Source: an uncultured Catenibacterium sp. (GTDB lineage: Bacteria; Bacillota_I; Bacilli_A; Erysipelotrichales; Coprobacillaceae). From it: a DNA stretch of 20,482 nt. The stretch is taken from assembly GCF_900764565.1 (NCBI RefSeq), contig NZ_CAAFOM010000012.1, forward strand, positions 1 to 20,482, given 5' to 3'. This document shows, piece by piece, positions 9,113-16,225 of the stretch. How positions within the stretch are numbered: position 1 is the first letter of the stretch; every line of letters begins with the position of its first letter. The notes beneath the pieces were generated by a model, which worked only from the letters and a program-made list of their open reading frames with translations, was not told the DNA's origin and did not search any database. A program made the translations under genes and the position numbers.

Positions 9113-10783
9113 TTAGAATAAACCAGTAATCTTACCTTCTTCATCAATGTCCATATTATTAGCAGCTGGTACTTTTGGTAAACCTGGCATACGCATAATA
9201 TTTCCAGAAATAGCAACTAAGAATCCAGAACCAGTATTTGGAATTAAGTCACTGATTGTGACTTTGAATCCTTCAGGACGTCCAAGTAATGACGCATCAT
9301 CTGATAAAGAATACTGAGTCTTTGCAATACAGATTGGTAAATTACCTAAGCCCTGAGCAGTGAACTTCTTGATTTTGTTCATTACTTTCTTAGTGAAGAC
9401 AACATCATCTGCGCCATAGATTTCTTTAGCGATTGTCTTAATCTTTTCATCAATAGGCATATCTAATGAATAGATAGGTGCATAATGAGATTCTTCTGTA
9501 TCTAAGATATTTAATAGCTTGTTAGCAAGATCAATGCCTCCTTCGCCACCCTTAGCCCATACTTCAGAAATAGATACTTCAACATTGAGTTCCTTACACA
9601 TATCATCTAATAGCTTTAATTCAGCTTCTGTATCTGTAGGGAATGCATTAATCGCAACGATACAAGGTAAACCAAACTTCTTGATGTTTTCAATATGTTT
9701 AGTTAAGTTACCAATACCCTTCTTTAATGCTTCAAGGTTTTCAGTGCCTAATTCTTTCTTGTTCACACCACCATGCATCTTTAATGCACGAACAGTCGCA
9801 ACAATGACAACTGCATCTGGATTTAAGCCAGCCTGACGACACTTGATATCTAAGAACTTTTCAGCCCCTAAATCAGCACCAAATCCTGCTTCAGTAATTG
9901 CATAATCACCAAGCTTCATAGCAAGCTTTGTAGCCATAACTGAGTTACATCCATGAGCGATATTGGCGAATGGACCACCATGTACAAATACTGGAGTATG
10001 ATCTAAAGTCTGTACAAGGTTAGGCTTGATGGCATCCTTTAATAATAAAGTCACAGCACCAGTTGCATGAATATCATCAACAGTCACTGGTTCACCATCA
10101 TAATTATAAGCAACAATCATTCTTGCAGCTCTTGCCTTTAAATCTTCAAGAGAAGTAGATAAACATAAGATACCCATGACTTCACTTGCAACACTAATAT
10201 CAAAACCATCTTCACGAGGAACACCATTTGGTTTACCACCTAAACCAACAACAATATGTCTTAAAGCACGATCGTTTAAGTCAACAACTCTCTTCCATAC
10301 AATCTGTCTTGTATCAATATTCAATGGGTTACCCTGCTGAATAGAGTTATCAAGCATTGCCGCAATTAAGTTATTTGCGGAAGTAATGGCATGAATATCA
10401 CCTGTGAAATGTAGGTTGATATCTTCCATAGGAACAACCTGAGCATATCCTCCACCAGCTGCACCACCTTTAATACCAAAGCAAGGACCTAAACTTGGTT
10501 CACGCATTGCAACGATAGATTTCTTACCTAACTGATGTAATGCCTGTGATAAACCAATCATTGTAGTTGTCTTACCTTCACCAGCAGGTGTTGGGTTGAT
10601 TGCAGTTACAAGGATTAATTTACCATCTGGATTATTTTCAACTTTCTTGATAGTTTCTAAAGAGACTTTTGCCTTATATTTACCATATAATTCTAAATCA
10701 TCTTCAGTAAGTCCAATCTTTTCAGCCACATTTTTAATTGGCTCCATGACTGTACTCTGTGCAATTTCTACGTCTGTTAACAT
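9113..10783 (-). CDS. fhs: Formate-tetrahydrofolate ligase
   Basis: Fhs uses ATP to join formate to THF, giving 10-formyl-THF, the one-carbon donor for PurN and PurH further along the operon. I chose ATG at 10783, which gives 556 residues, the normal family length. A 13-residue extension to a TTG at 10822 is possible in frame but would place AGAGG inside the gene and add a Lys-rich tail unlike the family. AGAGG lies 12 bases before the chosen ATG, slightly long spacing. The P-loop TPAGEGKTTT is at 65-74, followed by EPSLGPCFGIKGGAAGGGYAQ and a HFTGD block typical of the enzyme. As first gene of the operon it follows the ZTP riboswitch, a common arrangement for this regulator. Confidence 0.96.
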   Translation of the reverse strand: MLTDVEIAQSTVMEPIKNVAEKIGLTEDDLELYGKYKAKVSLETIKKVENNPDGKLILVTAINPTPAGEGKTTTMIGLSQALHQLGKKSIVAMREPSLGPCFGIKGGAAGGGYAQVVPMEDINLHFTGDIHAITSANNLIAAMLDNSIQQGNPLNIDTRQIVWKRVVDLNDRALRHIVVGLGGKPNGVPREDGFDISVASEVMGILCLSTSLEDLKARAARMIVAYNYDGEPVTVDDIHATGAVTLLLKDAIKPNLVQTLDHTPVFVHGGPFANIAHGCNSVMATKLAMKLGDYAITEAGFGADLGAEKFLDIKCRQAGLNPDAVVIVATVRALKMHGGVNKKELGTENLEALKKGIGNLTKHIENIKKFGLPCIVAINAFPTDTEAELKLLDDMCKELNVEVSISEVWAKGGEGGIDLANKLLNILDTEESHYAPIYSLDMPIDEKIKTIAKEIYGADDVVFTKKVMNKIKKFTAQGLGNLPICIAKTQYSLSDDASLLGRPEGFKVTISDLIPNTGSGFLVAISGNIMRMPGLPKVPAANNMDIDEEGKITGLF

Positions 10784-10874
10784 TTTTTTGTTTTTCCTCT
10801 CTTTCAGGTTATTTTCTTTCAAAACAATTATATACTAATCCAGTACCTGCATGCTTACATTTTTTTGAAAAAAC

Positions 10875-10923
10875 AAAAAAAGAGCCTACTAAGTCCAGGA
10901 CGTTGCCCAGACGGTCGGCTCTT
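10875..10923 (-). terminator. Intrinsic terminator of the ZTP riboswitch
   Basis: On the minus strand AAGAGCC (10923-10917) pairs with GGCTCTT (10886-10880), and an inner stem can form between GTCTGGG and CCTGGAC. Seven U residues follow (10881-10875). The 5' arm shares GCC (10919-10917) with the P3 helix of the aptamer, so terminator and ligand-bound aptamer are mutually exclusive. That predicts transcription ON when ZTP is bound. Confidence 0.88.
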
Positions 10924-10975
10924 CAAGAAATTATACTCCATGTGGTTAATTCCACTTCCGTCAGTCGTATAATAC
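10905..10975 (-). ncRNA. ZTP riboswitch aptamer (pfl motif)
   Basis: The minus strand contains the pfl/ZTP architecture. P1 is ATTATAC (10973-10967) paired with GTATAAT (10936-10930). Between them lie the conserved ACTGACGGAAG strand and a GTGG/CCAC hairpin. After a short linker comes the hallmark P3 element GCCGACCGTCTGGGC (10919-10905). GACGG (10962-10958) can pair with CCGTC (10914-10910) to give the pseudoknot that defines the class. From memory it closely resembles the Fusobacterium ulcerans aptamer. ZTP and ZMP accumulate when 10-formyl-THF is scarce. Position directly upstream of fhs-purECMNHDL and overlap with a terminator indicate a transcriptional ON switch for the operon. Confidence 0.94.
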
Positions 10976-10981
10976 AGTTGT

Positions 10982-11010
10982 AGTTTATCAAATAACCTAT
11001 TGTTTGACAA
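10982..11010 (-). promoter_or_regulatory. Promoter of the fhs-pur operon
   Basis: On the minus strand TTGTCA (11010-11005) and TAAACT (10987-10982) are separated by 17 bases. The predicted start, near G at 10975, falls right at the base of riboswitch P1, which supports the call. No CGAA-type PurBox for the Gram-positive PurR is visible nearby, so control appears to rest on the riboswitch. Confidence 0.6.
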
Positions 11011-11018
11011 GCACAAAT

Positions 11019-11047
11019 TTGATTAAATAGTGACAGAAGTTTATAAT
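11019..11047 (+). promoter_or_regulatory. Promoter of the flavin-reductase-like gene
   Basis: TTGATT (11019-11024) and a perfect TATAAT (11042-11047) are 17 bases apart. Transcription would begin near 11054, leaving only about 15 bases of leader with GGAGG inside it. It is back-to-back with the pur operon promoter, the two -35 boxes being 8 bases apart. An alternative -35, TTGACA (11004-11009), overlaps the opposing -35 box but lacks a well-placed -10. Confidence 0.5.
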
Positions 11048-11068
11048 ATAAAAACGGAGGTAATGACT

Positions 11069-11569
11069 ATGTTTAAAGAAATAGATATAAAGACATTTGA
11101 TTTAGAAATATTTAATAAATTGAATAAGGAATGGGCACTACTCAGTGCAGGTAATAAAGACGCATTTAATACTATGACTATTTCATGGGGAGAGATGGGT
11201 ACATTATGGAATAAGCCAGTCATGACTTGTTTTGTAAGACCACAACGTTATACAAAGGAATTCATTGATTCTAATGATCAAATGACTCTTTCATTCTTTA
11301 ATGGAAATCATATGAAAGACTTAACAGTACTTGGTAGAGAATCTGGACGTGATGGTGATAAGATTGCGAAGACTGATTTAACACCTACATTTATTGAAGG
11401 TCTTCCTACATTTGAAGAAGCAGATATTGTTGTTGTAGGAAAGAAACTCTATGAAGATACGATCAAGCCTGAATGTTTCTTAGATGAAACACTTGTGGAT
11501 AAGAACTACCCTAATAAAGATTTCCATACAATGTATATCTGTGAAGTTGAAAAGATCTATATGAAATAA
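11069..11569 (+). CDS. Flavin reductase family protein
   Basis: This 166-residue protein resembles small flavin-reductase-like, FMN-binding split-barrel proteins of Clostridia and relatives, which bind FMN and pass electrons in unknown partner reactions. Supporting features are an N-terminal WALLSAG segment, FNTMTISWGEMGTLWNKPV (about 32-50), FVRPQRYT just after it, and DFHTMYICEVEKIY at the C-terminus. ATG at 11069 is preferred because GGAGG (11056-11060) lies 8 bases upstream. An upstream GTG at 11030 is in frame but lies before the probable transcription start, and an ATG at 11063 is too close to the binding site. No membrane segment or signal peptide is seen. It is transcribed alone: a strong terminator begins at its stop codon and the next gene is convergent. 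The substrate cannot be read from sequence. Confidence 0.8.
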   Translation: MFKEIDIKTFDLEIFNKLNKEWALLSAGNKDAFNTMTISWGEMGTLWNKPVMTCFVRPQRYTKEFIDSNDQMTLSFFNGNHMKDLTVLGRESGRDGDKIAKTDLTPTFIEGLPTFEEADIVVVGKKLYEDTIKPECFLDETLVDKNYPNKDFHTMYICEVEKIYMK

Positions 11570-11595
11570 GAGAAGCCTAGTTTGCTTCTCTTTTT
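11569..11595 (+). terminator. Intrinsic terminator of the flavin-reductase-like gene
   Basis: AGAGAAGC (11569-11576) and GCTTCTCT (11584-11591) form a perfect 8-bp stem with a 7-base loop, followed by a run of T to 11595. The stem starts on the last base of the TAA stop. The 3' arm and T-tract lie inside the last codons of the convergent NUDIX gene. On the minus strand no U-tract follows, so it appears to act in one direction. Confidence 0.85.
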
Positions 11596-12026
11596 AGTTC
11601 ATTGTATTCTCTTATTTGATTATATTCTTCGATTGTTTTCTTAATATCATTAAAGATATGTGGATCAAGTGTCTTCTCTAATTCATCTTCATCCACAAAC
11701 TTATAGTCTGTATGCTCAAATGAAATCTTAACCTGATCATTTGTAGGAATACATAAGAAACCAATACCCACTGTCTGATAATGTGGTCTAATAGCCGTAA
11801 ATGTATAAACTGGCTTAATGATTTCAATATCCAGCCCTGTTTCTTCCTTTAATTCTCTTACTAGTGCCTGATGAGGATCTTCCCCGTATTCTAATCCACC
11901 ACCTGGTAATTCCCAATACCCAAGTCCATCTGATGAAGGTCTAACACGTTTTAAAATCAATGTCTTACCTTCATAAATCACAATACCTTTGACTGTAATA
12001 TGAAATTGTATGTCCTTATTCTCCAT
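11577..12026 (-). CDS. NUDIX hydrolase
   Basis: This 149-residue protein belongs to the NUDIX superfamily, which hydrolyses nucleoside diphosphates linked to another group, often modified nucleotides. The NUDIX box is complete: starting at Gly43, the pattern GGLEYGE(x7)RELKEETGL runs to residue 65, with the metal-binding Glu residues at 58, 61 and 62. Substrate preference cannot be assigned. ATG at 12026 follows AAGGGGG with about 9 bases of spacing. The gene converges on the flavin-reductase-like gene, whose terminator overlaps its 3' end, and diverges from pepV. The C-terminus is rich in charged residues, and nothing appears missing. Confidence 0.9.
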   Translation of the reverse strand: MENKDIQFHITVKGIVIYEGKTLILKRVRPSSDGLGYWELPGGGLEYGEDPHQALVRELKEETGLDIEIIKPVYTFTAIRPHYQTVGIGFLCIPTNDQVKISFEHTDYKFVDEDELEKTLDPHIFNDIKKTIEEYNQIREYNELKREAN

Positions 12027-12121
12027 ATTCTTTTGCCCCCTTTTTAATATATTAGCACAACTCTTGAAAGAACGTTACAAAAAGGTGCAGTATGTGTGTT
12101 TCAAATACTTCAGAAATTGTA

Positions 12122-12127
12122 TATAAT
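12122..12127 (+). promoter_or_regulatory. Probable -10 box of the pepV promoter
   Basis: A perfect TATAAT lies 19 bases before the pepV ATG and close to its ribosome binding site. The best -35 at 17 bases is TTTCAA (12099-12104), only a weak match. The position in the divergent nudix-pepV gap supports the call, but the leader would be very short. Confidence 0.4.
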
Positions 12128-12146
12128 AGTCACTGAGGTGAATAAA

Positions 12147-13511
12147 ATGATTGATTTCAAAGAAGAAGTATCAAAGCATAAAGATGAAATGCTGAAAGAT
12201 TTAAAGGACTTATGTCTCATCCCTTCAACTCTTGATGAATCTACTGCGAAAGAAAATCAGCCATTTGGTGAAAACAACCGTAAAGCGCTTGATTTAATGC
12301 TTTCTATTGGTCAGAGAGATGGATTTGTTACTGATGATTGTGATGGATACGCTGGTTCTATTGATATTGGTGAAGGTGAAGAATGTTTTGGTATTCTTGG
12401 ACACTTAGATGTTGTACCTACTGAAGGTCAGGAATGGGATTATCCAGAATATGATATGACTCTAGATGGAGATACTCTCTATGGTCGTGGTGTGGCTGAT
12501 GATAAGGGGCCTTTAATTGCTGCTTATTATGCTGCTAAGATTGTCAATGAACTTGATTTTGAAAAGAAGATGAAGGTTCGTATCATCTTTGGATGTAATG
12601 AAGAAAATGGTTCTCGCTGTATGCATTACTATTTCCAGCATCGTCCATATCCAAAGATGGGATTTACTCCAGATGCTGATTTCCCTGTTGTATATGGTGA
12701 AAAAGGTAACTGTCATTTCATCATCAAGGGTAAAACAGATGATGATAAAGTAATCTCTATTCATTCAGGACGTGTAGTGAATATCGTACCAGATCAGGCT
12801 AAAGCTGTATTAAAGGGTACTGATTATGAAGAATCATATAATGCATTCTTAAAAGAAAATAACTTCAAGGGTTCTCTAGAAGTTGTAGATGGTAACACAC
12901 ACTTATTCTTAAAAGGCAAGAGTGCCCATGCATCTCAGCCTCAATTAGGTAATAATGCAGCAAGTAACTTATGTCATTATATTGCAAGTGTGACTGATAA
13001 TAGTTATGCTAAATTCGTTGATGAATATTTATATAATGACTATTCAGGTAAAAAGTTCAATGTCGCATTTACTGGTGAAATGGGACCTTTAACTGTTAAC
13101 CTTGGTATCTTAGATTATGAAAATAATGAAGGCTCATTAACTCTTGATTTACGTCTTCCTCATGACTCAGATAATGATGTTCTTGTTAAGAATGTAGATG
13201 AAGCCGTTAATAAGTATGGCTTGAGTGAAGAACATAATATTGGTCCTGCATTATATGTAGATCCTAATAGTGAATTAGTTCAGAAGCTTCATGAATCATA
13301 TGTACAGTTCACAAATGATCATGAACATGGTCCTCAGACTATTGGTGGTGGAACTTATGCAAAGAAAATGCCTAACTGTGTGGCTTTTGGTTGTGAATTC
13401 CCTGGTAAAAACCATCATATGCATGAAGAAAATGAATTAATTTCATTAGATGATTTATTAACTGCAGCAGCTATCTATGCTCAGTCTCTATACAATCTTC
13501 TTAAAAAATAG
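12147..13511 (+). CDS. pepV: PepV-type dipeptidase (M20 family, Sapep)
   Basis: PepV-like enzymes are two-metal (Zn or Mn) cytosolic dipeptidases that cleave imported dipeptides. The 454 residues match the family (about 455-470). Metal and catalytic residues line up with Lactobacillus PepV (H87, D89, D119, E153, E154, D177): His86 and Asp88 in GHLDVVP, Asp118 in GVADDKGP, Glu152-Glu153 in GCNEENGS, Asp176 in TPDADFP, and a C-terminal ligand His, probably His426 in GKNHHMHEENE. The lid region lies between. I chose ATG at 12147 because GAGGTG sits 6 bases upstream; a 17-residue upstream extension would run across the TATAAT box. No signal peptide is present. The gene is monocistronic, followed at once by the tRNA-Leu promoter, with no clear terminator of its own. 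Confidence 0.92.
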   Translation: MIDFKEEVSKHKDEMLKDLKDLCLIPSTLDESTAKENQPFGENNRKALDLMLSIGQRDGFVTDDCDGYAGSIDIGEGEECFGILGHLDVVPTEGQEWDYPEYDMTLDGDTLYGRGVADDKGPLIAAYYAAKIVNELDFEKKMKVRIIFGCNEENGSRCMHYYFQHRPYPKMGFTPDADFPVVYGEKGNCHFIIKGKTDDDKVISIHSGRVVNIVPDQAKAVLKGTDYEESYNAFLKENNFKGSLEVVDGNTHLFLKGKSAHASQPQLGNNAASNLCHYIASVTDNSYAKFVDEYLYNDYSGKKFNVAFTGEMGPLTVNLGILDYENNEGSLTLDLRLPHDSDNDVLVKNVDEAVNKYGLSEEHNIGPALYVDPNSELVQKLHESYVQFTNDHEHGPQTIGGGTYAKKMPNCVAFGCEFPGKNHHMHEENELISLDDLLTAAAIYAQSLYNLLKK

Positions 13512-13540
13512 TTGAATTCTATGTGCAACTCAAGTATAAT
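13512..13540 (+). promoter_or_regulatory. Promoter of tRNA-Leu
   Basis: TTGAAT (13512-13517) starts on the base after the pepV stop codon. A perfect TATAAT (13535-13540) follows after 17 bases. Transcription would start near 13547, about 11 bases before the mature tRNA, normal for a tRNA leader. The -10 box sits in the loop of a perfect inverted repeat. Confidence 0.65.
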
Positions 13541-13551
13541 TTGAGTTGCAC
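13523..13551. repeat. Perfect 11-bp inverted repeat around the tRNA-Leu -10 box
   Basis: GTGCAACTCAA (13523-13533) and TTGAGTTGCAC (13541-13551) are exact reverse complements separated by GTATAAT. Neither strand has a T-tract next to it, so it is not a standard terminator. It covers the -10 region and expected start site of the tRNA promoter, the position of an operator, and could also cap the pepV mRNA 3' end as a hairpin. Confidence 0.85.
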
Positions 13552-13557
13552 AAAGTT

Positions 13558-13643
13558 GCGGCCGTGGTGGAATGGTAGACACGCAAGTTTGAGGGACTTG
13601 TGGACGTACGTCTGTGTGAGTTCAAATCTCATCGGCCGCACCA
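13558..13643 (+). tRNA. tRNA-Leu (anticodon GAG)
   Basis: The 86-base sequence folds as a class II tRNA. The acceptor arms are GCGGCCG and CGGCCGC with discriminator A and an encoded CCA. The anticodon stem is CAAGT/ACTTG with loop TTGAGGG, giving anticodon GAG, which reads CUC and CUU. There is a long variable arm (about 15 bases) and a T-arm with TTCAAAT in the loop. It has its own promoter and terminator, so it is a single-tRNA unit. No second copy of its 3' end is visible in the window, so there is no sign of an integrated element here. Confidence 0.96.
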
Positions 13644-13655
13644 TTAATTAAGATG

Positions 13656-13682
13656 AACTAGCTAGAGATAGCTAGTTTTTTT
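13656..13682 (+). terminator. Intrinsic terminator of tRNA-Leu
   Basis: AACTAGCTA (13656-13664) and TAGCTAGTT (13669-13677) form a perfect 9-bp stem closed by a GAGA tetraloop and followed by a T-tract to 13682. It lies 12 bases after the tRNA CCA and just before the ribosome binding site of the next gene. Confidence 0.9.
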
Positions 13683-13699
13683 GTTTAGGAGGATTTAGT

Positions 13700-16147
13700 A
13701 TGATTGATCATATGGAAATAAGAGGTGCCAAGGTTCATAACTTAAAAAATATTGATGTTGATATTCCTTTAAATAAGATTGTGGCTATTTCTGGTGTATC
13801 AGGAAGTGGTAAATCTTCTCTGGCACTAGGAGTTATTTATGCAGAAGGTTCTAGAAGATATCTAGAAGCATTATCTACTTATACAAGAAGACGAATCTCT
13901 CAAGGAGAAAAAGCCAAAGTAGATTCTATAAGATATGTTCCTAGTACTCTTGCATTACATCAAAGACCTAATACCCCCGGTATTCGTTCAACTTTTGGAA
14001 CACAGACAGAATTATTGAATTCTATTCGTTTGTTGTTTTCACGTTGTGGAGATTATTTATGTCCTAACGGACATCAAGTCCCTGCTTCTATTAATGTAGC
14101 AAGAGGTGAAATGATTGAGTGTCCAATCTGTCATGAAAGATTTAATGGATTAAGTGCACAGGAGTATGCCTTTAATTCACAAGGTGCATGCCCTGATTGC
14201 CAAGGTACTGGTATTGTACAGACAATTAATATTGATTCTTTGATTCCTGATCCTCATCTGACTATTGATGAAGGTGCTGTCGCACCATGGAATACACTCA
14301 TGTGGTCATTAATGAAAGATGTATGTCGTGCTATGGGTGTACGTACTGATGTACCTTTCGAAGAATTAACAGAAGAAGAGAAACATATTGTCTATGATGG
14401 ACCAATGGTTAAGAAACATATCTTTTATCGTCCAAAGAATAAAGAGAGTATGGAAGCAGGAGAATTAGACTTTACTTACTATAGTGCCAAAGCGACTGTC
14501 TTGAATGCATTAAAGAAGGTCAAGAATGAAAAGAATATGAAGCGTGTCAGCAAATTCCTTAAGGAAGAGACATGTCCGACTTGTCACGGTTCTCGTATTA
14601 ATAGACGTGCAAATTCTACATTACTTGGTGGTAAGACTTTAACTGAAGTATGTGCGATGAGTTTAAAGGATTTAACTATATGGCTGCCACAAGTAATCAA
14701 TACACTTAATGATGATGTGAAAGAAATGGGTTCTACTATCCTAGAAGAATTTATGATCAATGCGAATGCATTACTTTCTTTAGGACTTGGTTATCTGACG
14801 CTTGATCGTGCTTCTTCTACATTATCAACAGGAGAACTACAAAGAGTACAGCTTGCACGTACTGTAAAGAATAGAACAACAGGTGTTCTTTATGTTCTTG
14901 ATGAACCTTCTATTGGGTTGCATCCTGCCAATGTTGATGGGTTGATTGCGATTATGAAAGAATTAATCAAAGATGGTAACTCTATTGTCTTAGTAGATCA
15001 TGATACGAGAATTCTAAAAGAAGCAGATTATATGATTGAAATAGGTCCTGAGGCTGGAAAGAATGGCGGTTCTATTATTAGTCAGGGTACTATTGATGAA
15101 ATCATTCAGGATAAGCATTCCATCATTGGGCCTTATCTCAATGATTTACATCAAACTCTTGTAAGAAATAAGAAAGAGATTTTTAATGAAGGATTCTTAA
15201 GATTGAAGACCGATACAATACATACTGTCAAGCCACTTGATATTTCTATTCCTAGAGGGGCTCTTACTACAATTACTGGTATGTCAGGGAGTGGTAAGAC
15301 AACATTAATTCTAGAATCTTTATATCCTGCCATAAAAGCCTCATTAAATCATGAAGCACTTCCTCAACATATAAAAGAATTAGATGCATCATGGGTCAAT
15401 AAAATTGATTTAATTGATGCGTCTCCTATTGGAAATAATGTCAGAAGTACTGTCGCAACTTATTCTGGTGTATTTGATCATTTAAGAAAATTATATGGGA
15501 GATTAAGTGATCAATATAGTGCAAGTGATTTTTCTTATAATACAGGTAAGTTAAGATGTCCTGTATGTGAAGGTACTGGTACTATTTCTATGGATATACA
15601 GTTTCTTCCAGATATAGAGATGACTTGTGAACATTGTGATGGAACACGTTATAGTAAGGATGTGGATTCTATAATGTGCCATGGTTATTCTATTAAGGAT
15701 GTTATGTCTCTTACTATCTTAGAAGCTTTAGAGGTGTTTAAAGATAGTAAGAAGATTAAAGAAAAACTACAGGTTCTAGTGGATTTAGGCATTGGTTATT
15801 TGACTCTTGGTGAAGCGACACCTGCCTTGTCTGGTGGAGAAGCACAAAGATTAAAGCTGGCATCAGAAATAGGAAAAGTACAAGATGGCAGTATCTTCAT
15901 CTTTGATGAACCTTCTATTGGTTTACATCCATTAGATGTAGAAACATTGCTTCATGTTTTTGATACTTTAATTAATCAAAAAGCAACTATTATTGTGATT
16001 GAACATGATTTAGATGTCATTAGAAATTCTGATTATATTATTGATATGGGTCCTGAGGGTGGTCAACTTGGTGGAGAGATTATTGCGACAGGAACTGTAG
16101 AAGACATTAAACAGAACAAGAATAGTAAAATTGGAAAATACTTATAA
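13700..16147 (+). CDS. UvrA-like tandem ABC ATPase lacking the UvrB-binding domain
   Basis: The 815-residue protein has the full UvrA layout: Walker A GVSGSGKSS (32-40), signature LSTGELQRVQLAR (375-387), Walker B with DEPSIGLHP (401-409), second Walker A GMSGSGKTT (527-535), signature LSGGEAQRLKLASE (710-723) and Walker B FDEPSIGLHP (735-744). Zinc cysteines are at 141/144/164/167 and 620/623/643/646; the second set has exactly the spacing of E. coli C740/743/763/766, used for DNA contact. In E. coli about 130 residues containing the UvrB-binding domain separate the CPxH motif from the first zinc module; here only about 16 residues do. It therefore belongs with UvrA2/DrrC-type proteins linked to DNA-damage tolerance or drug self-resistance, not with housekeeping UvrA. 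ATG at 13700 follows AGGAGG by 7 bases. No promoter is obvious after the tRNA terminator, so some read-through from the tRNA is possible. Confidence 0.9.
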   Translation: MIDHMEIRGAKVHNLKNIDVDIPLNKIVAISGVSGSGKSSLALGVIYAEGSRRYLEALSTYTRRRISQGEKAKVDSIRYVPSTLALHQRPNTPGIRSTFGTQTELLNSIRLLFSRCGDYLCPNGHQVPASINVARGEMIECPICHERFNGLSAQEYAFNSQGACPDCQGTGIVQTINIDSLIPDPHLTIDEGAVAPWNTLMWSLMKDVCRAMGVRTDVPFEELTEEEKHIVYDGPMVKKHIFYRPKNKESMEAGELDFTYYSAKATVLNALKKVKNEKNMKRVSKFLKEETCPTCHGSRINRRANSTLLGGKTLTEVCAMSLKDLTIWLPQVINTLNDDVKEMGSTILEEFMINANALLSLGLGYLTLDRASSTLSTGELQRVQLARTVKNRTTGVLYVLDEPSIGLHPANVDGLIAIMKELIKDGNSIVLVDHDTRILKEADYMIEIGPEAGKNGGSIISQGTIDEIIQDKHSIIGPYLNDLHQTLVRNKKEIFNEGFLRLKTDTIHTVKPLDISIPRGALTTITGMSGSGKTTLILESLYPAIKASLNHEALPQHIKELDASWVNKIDLIDASPIGNNVRSTVATYSGVFDHLRKLYGRLSDQYSASDFSYNTGKLRCPVCEGTGTISMDIQFLPDIEMTCEHCDGTRYSKDVDSIMCHGYSIKDVMSLTILEALEVFKDSKKIKEKLQVLVDLGIGYLTLGEATPALSGGEAQRLKLASEIGKVQDGSIFIFDEPSIGLHPLDVETLLHVFDTLINQKATIIVIEHDLDVIRNSDYIIDMGPEGGQLGGEIIATGTVEDIKQNKNSKIGKYL

Positions 16148-16186
16148 AAGAGCTGTAACGAATACTTGAGCGTTACAGCTCTTTTT
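16146..16186 (+). terminator. Strong intrinsic terminator after the uvrA-like gene
   Basis: AAAAGAGCTGTAACG (16146-16160) and CGTTACAGCTCTTTT (16171-16185) form a perfect 15-bp stem with a 10-base loop, ending in a T-tract. The stem begins at the stop codon. The minus strand also ends in four T, so it may stop transcription from both sides. Confidence 0.92.
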
Positions 16187-16191
16187 CATAG

Positions 16192-16225
16192 AAAAAGAAT
16201 ATCAGAAATAATATCCGATATTCTT
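16192..16225 (-). terminator. Terminator of the AAA/PD-(D/E)XK gene
   Basis: On the minus strand AAGAATATC (16225-16217) and GATATTCTT (16203-16195) form a 9-bp stem with a 13-base loop, ending in a short U-tract (five U, two within the stem). It overlaps the stop codon of the gene. Confidence 0.65.

Noticed and set aside
10784..10822. 13-residue N-terminal extension of Fhs from TTG at 10822
   Set aside because: It would contain the AGAGG binding site within the gene and make the protein longer than the usual 556 residues.
10976..11068. PurBox (CGAA-type) operator for PurR upstream of the operon
   Set aside because: Neither CGAA nor its complement occurs in the promoter region, and the riboswitch is a sufficient explanation for regulation.
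13523..13551. The inverted repeat as a standard terminator for pepV
   Set aside because: No T-tract follows on the plus strand, and a complete tRNA promoter occupies the same bases.
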